DNA of 64,000 bases from Megalobrama amblycephala (taxonomy: Eukaryota; Chordata; Actinopteri; Cypriniformes; Xenocyprididae), in contig NC_063046.1 of the NCBI RefSeq assembly GCF_018812025.1, forward strand, positions 1,390,171 through 1,454,170, in the 5' to 3' direction. Positions within the stretch are counted from its first letter, which is position 1; each line of letters starts with the position of its first letter. Made by a program: the position numbers and the translations under genes. The notes beneath the pieces were generated by a model. The model ran no database searches, was not told the origin of the DNA, and saw nothing but the letters and a program-made list of their open reading frames with translations. Positions 47,175-59,260 of this stretch are shown piece by piece.

Positions 47175-49531
47175 GAGTCTGTTAGTGATTTCGATTTCAG
47201 TGAAAGTTACATTAATACACCATTAGATGGCAGCAAAGACTGTCTTTATGAGTCAGTCAGTCAGTCAGTCGCAAAGACTTTTATATTGAAATGGACTGAA
47301 ACAAGGAAACAATGACGTTGTTTTTACTTTAAACATCATCTTACGAGACGCAGCTGACAAATGCATTGACTAGAGCTGTCATGGGAAATCCTCTTAAATG
47401 TTAAAAGGACAAAGACAAAGATATCGCTTTCCTCATCAGACATTCGAATGATTTTGTGATTATGAATATAAGATTGACCTGAATGCAGGTAATACACTCG
47501 CTCAGGCGATCTCTCTCTCATAATACTCCACATATTACAGTGAGTTTCAATGAAGAGACTCAACGTTCCTTCGTTACTAGTTCTGAAGCGACGTTTTAGA
47601 ATTAGTAACGGATCTTGGGCTCAACTGTTAAACTGTCAACTTGAGATCTGAATCCGTGGCGGAAGGAAATAGTTCCTCACAAAAGAGGGTTTTTAAAGAC
47701 AAGGGCTACTCATATATACACATATAAAATCCAATAATTTACTGATAAACAAGAGCCGATTATACAGCAGTTTAGCTGGTCCATGTAAATCTGAAGCTTT
47801 TGAATGTAGAAACGAAGGTAATCGTGAAACACTCATATAGTCCCGCCCCTCGATCACGTGATTGGTTGACATCGGGCCACTCAAACAAACAGATCGATGC
47901 TGTGAATGTGTTTCACTCTTCAGGAGCGACTGACTCACAGTGACTCCGAACATGAAGTCTGGATATGAAAACAGTGCAGACGCAACAAGGTCAGGCAGGC
48001 GTTGAGGGTCAGTACGTGCATCTGCGGACCAAGATTTCACACTCTAATCAATATACATAAACACGTCTTTATCTGCTGGCCTCTGACTGGCAGATTCTTC
48101 AAGGGTGAGCTGTGACTTTGGTCCACACAGAGGCGAGGAGAAGCTGACAGATCATCAATGCTGCTCCTATATGAGTATCGACAGCAGGAGCCGGGGCGGA
48201 GCTTATCACCACAAACCAATCAGACGCAGAGACACGGACAGATCAGGGAGGAGCTTCATCTCTTAGATTCAACATGATAATGAGTTTCATAAAGCTCTAG
48301 ATGTGACACTAATCGTGAGCACCGCTGTGTTTTCTGAGCTCACGACAGCACCAACGAATGCAGGGGTTTTGACTCTCTATCTTCGACATGTTTGATAAAG
48401 CGCACGTTTGTGAACCGCTCTGACCCTTATTAGATTCTGGGCCGCGCGGCTGTGTTTCTGGGTTAATCACGAAGCCGAACGCAGCTTCAGATCGCCATCA
48501 GCCAAACAGACTCATCTCCGCTCAACGAGACGCCTGGAACAGACACACTGATGAAGAGACAAACACTCTGTAACCTGTACCGCACTGCCAGTGTGTGTTT
48601 ACTCACAAACACGTGTTTGTTTGTCTGCCTTCACGCCGCTGCACCTCCCTGACCATCATCTCAAAACCCGTAATTAAAGATACGTGAGCGAGCCGAACAT
48701 CCACACCATTATATCATCCGTTACGCTGCAGAGCGCAGTATATAAATAGAGGCAGAGAGGATTATGGGACATTTCACTTTTGAATATGACTCACTCACAG
48801 ACGCCGCTGTCATTCAAACCGAATTACCAAAATAGATGCTCTGTAAACACGCAGAAGAATATCTGAGGAAACATGCAGAGACGAGGAACGACAACAACAG
48901 CGGAGAGCTGCTTCATCAGGGGAAGATCGACCGATTCTCTCGTGAAATGACAGAATCCGTCGCTCCGTCTGACAGCATTCTGGGAAGGTCAAGAGGTCGG
49001 AAAACCACAAAGCCAATGATGATTGTCTTAATCCCACTCATGCCCTCCGTCTGGAGACGGTCATCGTGGATTTAACCTCACGAGAGCCGCGTGTTTCCTC
49101 ACAACCGGCTCAAACGGACCCGAGCAGCTGTAATGAATTGAGCGGCAGAGAGGATTTACACACGTTGTGGATGAGCTTTGATTGTGTTAATATTGAAGCA
49201 GAGCGAGAAAGAGCCGGCGAGCACAAACGCCTCGACACAAACAGACACGGCCATTTTTCACTCTGTTTCTCAGAGATGAAAGACGCGTGAATTAGACGCT
49301 CGCTCTGGCCGCTGAATATGGGTTGAGAGCTGAAGCGTCTCACGTTTAATGTGATACAGACACACTGATCTCTGAACAGCGCCGCTTCAGACGTTCAGTG
49401 CTTTATTTTGAGCCTCTTACCTGAAAAGTGTCTGTAAACACACACTTCACTCCACCTTAAAGAGCTACAGATCTAAAACCTTTGGCTTTGGTGTGTTTAT
49501 ATATAAACACACACACAGTAGTGTCCAAAAG
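47175..49531. other. Unique sequence, no gene seen
   Basis: About 2.3 kb with a short (AGTC)n at 47252-47270. The blocks around 48380-48500 and 48990-49310 are GC-moderate and may be conserved noncoding DNA, but no exon is supported. Confidence 0.45.
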
Positions 49532-49909
49532 TGATGTCCAAAAAGGGATGTTTGTAAAAACCATCAAGATATGAGGAAAATATTTTATATGTTTTAAATA
49601 TTCAATTAAATATGAAGGAAGAATAAAACACTAAACTTGATTAAGGTGTTATTTTACTATATGCAAACACTGACTACAACGTAATCAGTGATTAATATTT
49701 CATTGGTTCTCTCATTTTTTCATGCGTTCATAATTTCTTTGAATGACAGCCTGGATAAAAATTGTCACAAAAATGTTGTCATGTTTCATTGCGTTATCAC
49801 AAATAAAACAATCAACTCCAAGCACAACTATGCAATATGACTACAAAATCTTTAACGCATTTATAATAATATTTGAATAAAGGGTGACATTTTCCTAGAC
49901 TGGACATCA
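49532..49909. mobile_element. Possible MITE with TGATGTCCA ends
   Basis: TGATGTCCAAAAAGGG at the left is mirrored by TGGACATCA at the right. The interior is AT-rich without frames. The inverted ends are short, so the call is tentative. Confidence 0.3.
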
Positions 49910-50908
49910 CAAGAGTTCACTTGCAGATTTCCACTCCTCATCTGACCGACTGCAGAATAGATCAGTATATATTACCCAACAGCAGTGGCTGGACTGATGA
50001 AGGGTTAATCCGGCGGGTGGGCGGTCGGGTCAGGTGTTGTAATCTGCAGGTAAACTCTCGTCTCTCTTAAAGGATTAGAGCGTGAGGATCAAGCAGGGCT
50101 AATTGGACTCGTCTCCGTCAGCCGTGAGGTGAAGACGCTTTCCACGGATTACAGACCGAACAAGAATATATGAGTTCACTTCACTCCATCTGCACAGAAC
50201 CATCTCACGCTCTTATTCTGCTGATCCGTTCATCCAGGTTCTGTGATTTCAGCCATCTTCTGTGAACTCAACCATTGGCAAGTACTGAACAAAGCTTTGG
50301 TAAATTAAACGCTGAACTGCAGCAGTGAAGCTGAAACACTGAGAGAAGACAGACGGACAGAAACGCTGAGCACAGCTCTTAAATCTCATCTACAAGCCTT
50401 AATCTAGTCAGAGTGAATTATACATGACTAGAACACGGTATTAAAACACAGACAATCATCACTCACAACATCAATAATGCAGAGGATACAAGAACATCCT
50501 GAATCAGAGAGACATCATCATCATCACACACACACACACACACGGGCATTCGTGCTCTCAGAGTACTTCAGAGAAAACATGTTGGGAAGAGTTCATTTTA
50601 TTCCATCAGACTGTGAAATGTTTCAGACTGTGTTCAGACATGAAGTCACTAAGGCAGTTTTCAGGCCTGTAGATTTACTTGCTTTGTCCTGAAACAGGGA
50701 CTTTAATTGTTACAATGTTGCATTTTCTTCTCGGTTCGGTTCGCTTTCATAAGGCGACGTTTCAAAGTGTAACTTCATGTAAGTCACATGTGAGTAAAAG
50801 CATCCTTTATCCCTGTGAAGCTGCTTTGAAACAGTCTGTTGTAGAAAATAAAGCTGACTCGACTGTAGCTGCGGTTAAACACTCTTACATATAATTGGAA
50901 AAGTATGT
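49910..50908. other. No gene seen; LINE tail remnant
   Basis: Unique sequence with a short (CA)n at 50526-50543. At about 50815 GAAGCTGCTTTGAAACAGTC followed by AAATAAAGCTGACTCGACT is an L2-like LINE tail. Confidence 0.5.
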
Positions 50909-51102
50909 GGTTACACTTTATTTTAAGGTGTCTTTTTTACACTGTAATTCTACATTTAAGTACTGAGTGATTTTAAGTAAACTACATGTACTTACTATAG
51001 GGTTAGGATTAGGTTTGGTTATGGTTAGTTAGTTGTATGCAATTATACATAATTTATAGTTATTCCTATAGTTACAGCATGTAACTTATGTAACAATGAC
51101 AC
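50909..51102. mobile_element. Truncated MITE-like repeat
   Basis: GGTTACACTTTATTTTAAGG opens the repeat. ACTATAGGGTTAGGATTAGG and TAACTTATGTAACAATGACAC follow, but the expected inverted end after GACAC is missing. A widespread fish MITE, 3'-truncated. Confidence 0.6.
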
Positions 51103-51858
51103 AAGTATGCATATTTGGCGTGCTGTCCGAGGGGAGTGCTCCAAGCTCAGAACTTGGCCCGAACCCAGGGCACTCCCTCGCATCCCTGGCTGGGATAGGA
51201 AATGATTAGGAGTGAGGAGTTGGGCTGGTGGAGGGACGCTGGAGATTTCATTATGAGTGAGTTCGGTCCATTGGGTTGATTTCTCACCGCTAGTGAACCA
51301 CTCCAGAGGTCGATTTCAATCGGGCCGATACCACCTCAGTCAGGAGATCTCAGAACGAATGTTGTGGTGCGGATCTGAATATGACTGATGCTCATATATG
51401 TTCATGTGTTCATATATGTTCATGTGTTATGTTATATATGCCTAAACGAGCTGAACAAAGAGAGAAAAAGAGCCAGATTCCCAAACGACACCCTAAATGT
51501 GAACAAATCTACTGAGTGAATGATTCAATGACAAACACATTTTTTAACAGTCACTTTTCAGCACCTACTGGTGTAACGATGTAATCAATACAATCGTTAT
51601 TTAAACGTCTCTCTCTGGATCAGCGGCAATCACAGATCTGAACGTTCCGGTGTGGTTTTTGCACTTTGGGTTCATCACAATGCTTTTTGATAAGTCAATC
51701 AGTCCACCATTTTCACTGTTAATTAAAGTATTTTAAATATAAAGCACTTGAGTCTGTAAATCGCTATTTACAGTCATAATTCTCTAGTTTTACAGCTTAC
51801 AGGAATAAGATGAACTGATACTTCAGTATGACACAAATTCATTTTTCATTACACTAAA
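51103..51858. other. Unclassified sequence, no gene seen
   Basis: 51112-51340 (GTGCTGTCCGAGGGGAGTGC and following) has a different, GC-richer composition and looks like a repeat of unknown class. After it the DNA is AT-rich. No open frame of note. Confidence 0.35.
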
Positions 51859-52728
51859 ATGGAGTGCAACTGGAAGGGGTTTGTCGCATTGTGTAGTGTC
51901 CCTGAGGAAAAATTCCATTCATTCGCTGCTTTAGGAGAGGAAGAATTGTCTAAACTCATTAAATCATCGAAATCAACAACATGTATGTTAGACCCTATAC
52001 CGACAGCGGCAAGGGACCAAACTCCATCAGGTGACAAACAGGTGGAGAAAAACGGAGAAACCAGGCTCAGTCGGGGGCCAGTTCTCCTCTGGCCGACAGC
52101 GAACAGTGATTGTGATTTAGGCAGCGTTACAGGTCATGGGTCTGACTGGGATCGCTACAGTCAAAAATACTTGAAAAGGCATAAATCACATCTATGTTCC
52201 TTTTTAGAAAGAAATAGTATCTGTGAGGATTTCCAGTCAGGATTTAGACCGTACCATAGTACTGAGACTGCTCTCATTAGAGTTACTAATGATTTGCTCT
52301 TATCATCAGATCGTGGTTGTATCTCTCTATTAGTGTTACTGGATCTTAGTGCTGCATTTGACACTATCGATCACAATATTCTTTTAAATAGACTCGAAAA
52401 TTATGTTGGCATTAGTGGAATCGCATTGGCATGGTTCAAATCATACTTATCTGACCGTTATCAGTTTGTAGTAGTAAACGAAGAGATGTCATATCAATCA
52501 CAAGTTCAATATGGAGTACCGCAAGGCTCAGTACTAGGACCGTTGCTTTTCACTCTGTACATGCTACCCTTGGGAGATATCATTAGGAAGCATGGCATTA
52601 GTTTTCACTGTTACGCTGATGATACTCAGCTCTATATTTCTTCACGCCCTGATGAAACTTACCAATTCACAAAAATAACAGAATGTACAGCTGATAGTGT
52701 TCATTTTAATAAAGAAATAAAACTTTAA
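51859..52728 (+). pseudogene. L2-like LINE reverse-transcriptase relic containing an antisense 3' UTR segment
   Basis: A 289-codon frame. Residues about 25-55 ([26 protein letters not shown]) are LINE linker sequence. Residues from about 112 onward are reverse transcriptase: [52 protein letters not shown] and the catalytic [11 protein letters not shown]. Between them (about 52003-52160) the DNA is the reverse complement of a LINE 3' UTR. It replaces the blocks NYRPIS-SKIL that are present at 17562. The frame stays open by chance. The 3' side breaks off after [12 protein letters not shown], about 52697. The copy cannot encode a working enzyme. Confidence 0.85.
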
Positions 52729-53134
52729 ACAATAAGATCAATCTTTAAAAATAGCCTTACATATGAAATATGAATTGAAAAGGCTAAAATAAATCACTGC
52801 ATGTTCAGACAGTCTTTCAAACGCATTTGATCTCATGAACCTACATTAGCAGAGCAGAGTCACATGGGTTTGAGCTCATCATGAACACACACTGTTGATT
52901 TAGTCCCCCCCCCCCCCACTAATAAAACTAAAATAATGACAATGTGACCTTTTCCTTTAATTCATTAAAAACTCTATTAATTTCTCATTGTAAGGTGTGT
53001 TCTTTAAATGACACTTTCACAATGATTGACAGCTCTAATTTGCATGAAACATACAGCTCATTTGCATGCACATTTCATATATCCATTACCTTATTAACAG
53101 AATTTCATTAATTGGTGTAACTTAATGTGCAGCC

Positions 53135-53137
<3 letters not shown>
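52729..53137. other. No gene seen; poly-C run
   Basis: AT-rich. A 13-base C homopolymer lies at 52905-52917. Confidence 0.6.
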
Positions 53138-53185
<48 letters not shown>

Positions 53186-53408
53186 TTGTATTGCTATCTT
53201 AGTGAGGACTCTCCATAGGCATAATGTTTTTTATACTGTACAAACTGTACATTCTCTCTCCTACACTACTCCTAAACCATCACAGGAAAAATCTGCATTT
53301 TTACATTTTCAAAAAAAAACATAATTTATTGTTTATTAATCCATTTCCCTCATGGGCACCGCTGGCTGGTCCGGTGGTCCCCACAATGTAATATAAACCT
53401 GTACACAC

Positions 53409-53453
<45 letters not shown>
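53138..53453. repeat. (CA)n - 228-bp repeat unit - (GT)n
   Basis: (CA)n at 53138-53182 and (GT)n at 53411-53453 flank a unit with GTGAGGACTCTCCATAGGCA, TACTGTACAAACTGTACATT and TTTCCCTCATGGGCACC. It is a common cyprinid repeat related to a GGGGACC-containing minisatellite. The two dinucleotide tracts are inverted and could pair. A permuted fragment lies at 54898-55000. Confidence 0.7.
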
Positions 53454-53454
<1 letters not shown>

Positions 53455-53966
53455 ATGTGGATGGGATATTTTGTAACAGCGGTTAGAATCATCTGCTCTA
53501 ATGAGGTGAGATAAGATATTTCAGCAGACCAACACGAGCCCAGCGGCAACTGCGATTATGAGATGTGTAAATAACCTGCCACTGTATTTATACACACACA
53601 CACACCTGCATCAACACACACACAGCCTTCAAAACGGCACACCAACACACTCACGTGTCTCTCTCTGCAGCACATAGTGTGTGTGGAGCATCTGGACGAT
53701 CCCATCAGCACCTGTGAGCTCCTTTAGTGTAGTTTAACTTTACTGTCCGTCACAGAGCCGAAGCGTGTCCTCGACGCATCACACATATATCTATAAACAC
53801 ATCCACACGACACACACACTGAATTAAACAGAACTACACTAACCATGTCATTCTTGACACATTTCAAAGAATCCCACAATAATATTAAAACGTTGACTAG
53901 AACGATCAATTAAAAAACCGCCATAATGCCAACCATTCTCTTGGATTCAGTAAAAAAAGTAGTCTG
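53454..53966. other. No gene seen
   Basis: Unique sequence with short CA/TG runs. Confidence 0.5.

Positions 53967-54007
<41 letters not shown>
53967..54007. repeat. (ATC)n microsatellite
   Basis: About 13 trinucleotide units. Confidence 0.95.
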
Positions 54008-54897
54008 CACACGTTCAGTTTGATCAGCTGAAGTACCGTTTCTCTAATAAACCTCATTTAGCTGCAGTCAGAAAGCAAACATGTTCATTATTAGCTGATT
54101 TCTGCAACACTGTAAACATGTGAAATAAACAGAGAGACTCGTGAATGGACTAATGACAGCCTGTAAATTGTTTTGTTTTCTTTCGCATATAAACAACCTT
54201 GTTTCACGGTTTGCAGTAAATGTGATTATGGTGAGAGATGTTAATAAAAAATATAAATCTGACTGAAGCTTCACACCAAAACAAAGCACTTTCACACACT
54301 TGTCATATTGCAGAAACCCTCCTGAGATTCGGCCTGCGACAGATGTGTGGATCTGAACAGGTAACAGATTTACGTCTCAAACTTCAGCATCGCCACACAA
54401 ACAAACTCTGAACGGAAAGTAGTTTACCTCTATTGTACTTTGTTTTTAAAAATAATACCGCTCGGAAAGCAAAACTGTTTCCCGACACGCCATTCATCGT
54501 GAGCTCGGCGCTCCGGGTGAAGCGGTCATTACCAGACGTCACGATGCAAAGAATGGCTCCTATTGCTCCTATATGAGCCACAATCACATCACCATCAAAC
54601 TCACCGCCGTCATCTGTCCCACCGCTGCTCGTCAAGAGTTTCCTTTTCATCTGTAAAGAGCTTTTCACAAAACATACAGCACCAGTCTGTGTTCATAAAA
54701 ACGACACAGAGGGAAAATATCTGTGCAGTTTCTGCTCACTGGATGTTACTGAAAAATGATGTGCATGTGACATATATATGGCACAATAGAGAAGAAAAGA
54801 CTTGTGTTTCATGCTGACTTCAAGACTCGCCTGTCTAGAACAAAGCCACGCCTCTGTGGGCGTGTGTTAGAGAAAGTCACGCCCTCTCAATCACCAT
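54008..54897. other. No gene seen
   Basis: Mixed unique sequence without convincing exons. Confidence 0.5.
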
Positions 54898-55000
54898 TGT
54901 GTATGATTTATAAGCCGTTTTCCTCACGGGGACCAAGAAATGTGCAATATACAAACTGTATGTTCTCTCTCCCTTCACTAACCCTCCCCATCACAGAAAA
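54898..55000. repeat. Circularly permuted fragment of the 53.2-kb repeat
   Basis: GCCGTTTTCCTCACGGGGACC comes first and CAATATACAAACTGTATGTT comes second, the reverse of the order at 53236-53363. This is expected if the unit is normally arrayed in tandem. Confidence 0.55.
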
Positions 55001-55062
55001 CTGTCTTCATATATAGGGTTAGGGTCATATATTGGGTCACTCTCTCTCACACACACACACAA

Positions 55063-56224
55063 GAGATATCATTAGGAAGCATGGCGTTAGTTTTCACTGT
55101 TACGCTGATGATACTCAGCTCTATAATTCTTCACCTGACGAAACTTACCAATTCACAAAATTAACAGAATGTATAGCTGATATAAAAAACTGGATGACCA
55201 GTAATTTCCTACAACTAAATTCAGAAAAAACAGAGATTCTAATTATTGGACCAAAAACTTCTTCACATAATAATCTAGATTACTGTCTAACACTTGATGG
55301 CTGCTCTGTTAAGTCTTCGTCGTCAGCTAGGAAGCTGGGTGTGCTCTTTGATACCAATCTTTCATTTGAAGGCCATGTTACTAGCATCTGTAAAACTGCA
55401 TTCTTACATCTTAAAAATATATCTAAACTACGACATATGCTCTCAATGAAAAATGCAGAACAGTTAGTTCATGCGTTCATGACCTCAAGGCTAGATTACT
55501 GTAACGCTTTACTGTGTGGTTGTTCCTCCCGCTTGATAAATAAACTACAGCTCGTACAAAATGCAGCAGCTAGAGTTCTTACTAGAACTAGGAAGTATGA
55601 CCATATTAGCCCAGTTCTGTCATCACTGCAATGGCTCCCTATTAAACATCGTATAGATTTTAAAATCTTGCTAATTACTTACAAAGCACTAAATGGTTTA
55701 GCTCCCCAGTACCTGAGCGAGCTCTTAAAGCATTATAGTCCTTCACGTTTATTGCGATCTCAGAATTCAGGCCATCTGATAATCTATCTTCAAGCAAAAG
55801 AAACTGGATGAATATTTGAATGATCCCGATCTGAATTCTGACTTGTAATGCTGCCCGAATCATAACGACACCGTGTTCGTTTGTTGGCTAGAGGACTGAG
55901 TCTGGTTTCTGCCAAGGGTTTTTTCTCCATTCTCTCACCTGACGGAGTTTGGGTTCTTGCCACCGTCGCCTCTGGCTCGCTTACTCGGAGACACTTAATA
56001 TTCGACAACATTACTGATCTGACTGTACTGATGCTGAACTGAGCTGGATGACTTTTTGCAGAACTGCTTTATAGATGAAATGAACTAATTTAATAATTGA
56101 TGATCTTTACAACTGAACTGAATCAACAGAGAACTGACTTCATCTGAACAGCCGAATTTTCCATTTATCACTGTAAAGCTGCTTTGAAGCAATCTGTATT
56201 GTATAAATAAAGGTGTCTTGACTT

Positions 56225-56225
<1 letters not shown>
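55063..56225 (+). pseudogene. L2-like LINE relic: reverse-transcriptase C-terminal half and 3' UTR
   Basis: The frame from about 55063 (upstream codons are CA repeat) to 55811 starts at [20 protein letters not shown], the catalytic block. It continues through NWMTSNFLQLNSEKTEILII, KLGVLFDTNLSFEGHV, SRLDYCNALLCGCSS and VQNAAARVLTRTRKYDHISP, the usual order in L2/CR1-type LINEs. It ends early (SGHLIIYLQAKETG*), where a normal copy would go on for about 60 residues. The 3' UTR follows, ending with CTGTAAAGCTGCTTTGAAGC and a tail TGTCTTGACTTGAC, then (CA)n. The copy is 5'-truncated at a CA repeat. Its first ~125 bp duplicate the last part of the LINE relic at 51859-52728, so the two are separate copies. 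Confidence 0.88.

Positions 56226-56264
<39 letters not shown>
56226..56264. repeat. (CA)n microsatellite
   Basis: About 19 CA units directly after the LINE tail. Confidence 0.95.
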
Positions 56265-56265
<1 letters not shown>

Positions 56266-56978
56266 CATCACAGCGTCTGTCTCTCAGCCTCTGGAAGAAT
56301 CTCAGTGTCTATCTCTGATGTAAGTGTACATGTGTGTGTTTAGGGTTGGAGGGCAGATCCCGCTGTGATCCGTGTGGTTGCTCTACATCTGCTGTGTTTC
56401 TTCTCTTTGATTCCATTTCCAGCTCATCCGGCTTTTCTTCCGTTCCTTATCACACTTTTGCACCTCTTCCTCCGCTGCTCCCTCTAGCTTTCCTTCTCTC
56501 ACCTTCATGCTCACTTTGCTCTTTCTCAGTTTCAGTTTAATATCACCAAACCTGTGTTTATATTGAGCACAATGAGAAATACCACACAATAAGACGTAAT
56601 GGAAAGGTAAAATGCAATTATGACAAATAAACTGAACGAATATGGCTGATATGAACATGCAGTGACATTTGAAGTTCAGTTCATACAGATCCACTGAATC
56701 CTGCCGGATAATTAATTCTGGGAGAAACACTGTGCCGACGATGAGAGTCTCCTCTCAGCCATAAAACAGCACTGGACACAACACAAACTTACTGTCTTAT
56801 CTATATATTTCTATTGACTCCATCATTTAACTCCTCTAACATTTGTTAAATAATGCATAATAGTAACACTTGATCCTGCCATGATGGCTTCTTGAACACA
56901 AATACAATCATTCATGCAGTCTCAACTCCAATGGATTAAGTAAACTGGATGAACAATTTGTCCGATTAATTTGATTTT
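56265..56978. other. No gene seen
   Basis: Unique sequence; pyrimidine-rich at 56380-56530 on the plus strand. No supported exon. Confidence 0.5.
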
Positions 56979-57523
56979 TTAAAGGATTAGTCCACTTTTA
57001 AATACAATTTTCATGATAATTTATGTCATCCAAGATGTTCATGTCTTTCTTTCTTCAGTGGAAAAGACATGAAGGTTTTTGATGAAACCATTCCAGGATT
57101 TTTCTCCATATAGTGGACTTCACTGGGGTTCAACGGGTTGAAGGTCCAAATGTCAGTTTCAGTGCAGCTTCAAAGAGCTCTACATGATCCCAGACGAGGA
57201 ATAAGAGTCTCATCTAGAGAAACCATCGGACATTTTCGAAAAAAATACAACTGTATATGCTTTATAAACACAAATGATCACCTTGTACATACTTCCGCTT
57301 TCCGTATTCTTCAAAACGCTTACGCTGAATGTCCTACGCCTTCCCTATCCTACTTACGGAAAAAAAACGAAACTGGCGCCGCGTTCGTTCCGTAAGTTGG
57401 AATGTTTTCATCAAAAACCTTCATTTCTTTTCCACTGAAGAAAGAAAGACATGAACATCTTGGATGACATGGAGGAGAGTAAATTATCAGGAAATTTTAT
57501 TTAAAAGTGAACTAATCCTTTAA
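56979..57523. mobile_element. TTAA-flanked long-palindrome MITE, copy 2
   Basis: TTAA at 56979-56982 and 57520-57523 flank inverted ends AGGATTAGTCCACTTTTAAA and, on the complement, AGGATTAGTTCACTTTTAAA. About 120 bp of arm match, including GTCATCCAAGATGTTCATGT. The interior shares GGACTTCACTGGGGTTCAAC with the copy at 38733-39405. No coding capacity. Confidence 0.8.
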
Positions 57524-59260
57524 GTAAATTGAACAAGCTTTTTGATCAAGCTACTTTATTGAAGTAAAAATGAAAACAATGAGTTAAGCCAAAGAATAAT
57601 GAATAAAAGTCAATTCATGTGTGTGACCGCACCTTAAGACTGTAAGTGACGTTAACAAAATTAAATCTTTAATCGCAATTATTTGTATGTCAAAATGTCA
57701 GGGTTGTGACAGGCCGTCAGTGTTACAGCGGCAGGAGAACGAATGAGAAGAGAGACTCATTAACTCATTAACTCCCGTCCTGGAGGATCATTTGTGCCTT
57801 TGACTCACAGGCTGAACACCAGCAGTCTCTCTCTCTCTCTGTAATGGGTTTTCTGTTCCTCCTCGTTTAATTTGCAAAATAAATGTACTTTCCTATCGTT
57901 GCGTGTCTGCTGTGCTCTGGAGGACAGTATTAAACCACAGAATTAAACACAAAGCAAATAATACAGCGAAACACAGACAGAGAAAAGAGAGGAGACGAGT
58001 TTCAAATGCAGTCATTAAAGCGGTTTAATGGAGGGAGCGAATGAAGCGAGCGCGAGCTGAAGGCTTTTCAAACTCAAAGCGATGAAAGTCTCCAGAGCTG
58101 CACGGCCGCTTTCAAATGCAAATATGTACAAAAGCACCTAAAACAAGCCATTTGACCCCGAGAGAAGAACTACATGTCAGATGTGTTTAAAATCACCTAA
58201 ACGAACACGTGCTGATTAAACGCTCAAGAGTCTGACTGAAGTTTAACCTATGACCTCTCTCGCTCGCCGTACACACGAGTTACACCCCTCACTGAACTCA
58301 CGACACTACCGCCGTTTATTAGTGCTCTTTCATACTTTATTTTTTTACAAGGACTTTCATGTACTTTCACTTTAATTACTTAATTCATTATTCTTCAGTG
58401 CCATCCATATTGTAGTTCTTTGCCGATACTGCACACAGCAACACTGCAAATGTTTTGACAACATGAACATGAAAACATCTGTCATAAAGCACCTTAATGA
58501 ATGGAAGCAGCAACAGATCTTTTCTTCTGTATTGTGACGTACAGATTATCGAAAATGAAAAGAATGTGATTCTGTGTATCTGTTGTTGATTGGATGTTGA
58601 GAAGCGTATGCAGATGAGCATGAGCTTGCAGGGGCAGGGCTTACGTGGGGAGAATCCTAAAAAAAGGCTAAATTGTGGGAGAATCCTGCATACGTCACCA
58701 GAGAGAAGACTGACGCTTCACTGGCAGATCCAGTTTGATTAAATATTACAAGGTCAAAACATTTTTTAAAAATTAAACATTGCATGTAGACTCACTCTGA
58801 ATCTCTCTGAAATGACAGAAAAGTAAAAAGACAAAAAAGCATTTGTCTAATATGATCATGTGTCTGTTTGTTCTCAGAGCAGAATTCATCTGAACAATCA
58901 TCATCTCCAAATTTACAACCATATTTCATATACTCACACTAAACACACTTCATAAAACCCTAATGCATATAAATGAGTGATAGCATTTCATTAATTATTT
59001 ATCTGGCTACAAATAAATCATTACAAAATGTTGAACAGGGACTTGTGAGAACATTATCTACTAAATATAAATCAATGAAAGAAATTCCAGCAAGAAAACT
59101 GTCTGAACAAACTGAATGAGATGAATGTTTGATCACATACACTGACTCGCTCTCCACACGTCTGTGGACGATCTCACGCTCTGAGAATCACTCATGTTTG
59201 AACACTGAACTACTGAAACAAAAAACATTATATAAATATATATATAAGTATGTGTGTTTG
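57524..59260. other. Unique sequence, no gene seen
   Basis: No supported exons or strong repeats. 57960-58200 is GC-moderate unique DNA. Confidence 0.5.

Noticed and set aside
49395..49440. Minus-strand exon ending CACTTTTCAG|GTAAGAGG
   Set aside because: The donor is good, but no acceptor with a pyrimidine tract lies upstream at a sensible distance.
51001..51030. GGGTTAGG phrases resembling telomere repeats (also near 55015)
   Set aside because: Only one or two units occur, and they belong to known interspersed repeats.
51112..51260. tRNA-derived SINE head, because of a GAGTTCGGTCC phrase
   Set aside because: No matching A-box at the right spacing and no acceptor-stem pairing could be found.
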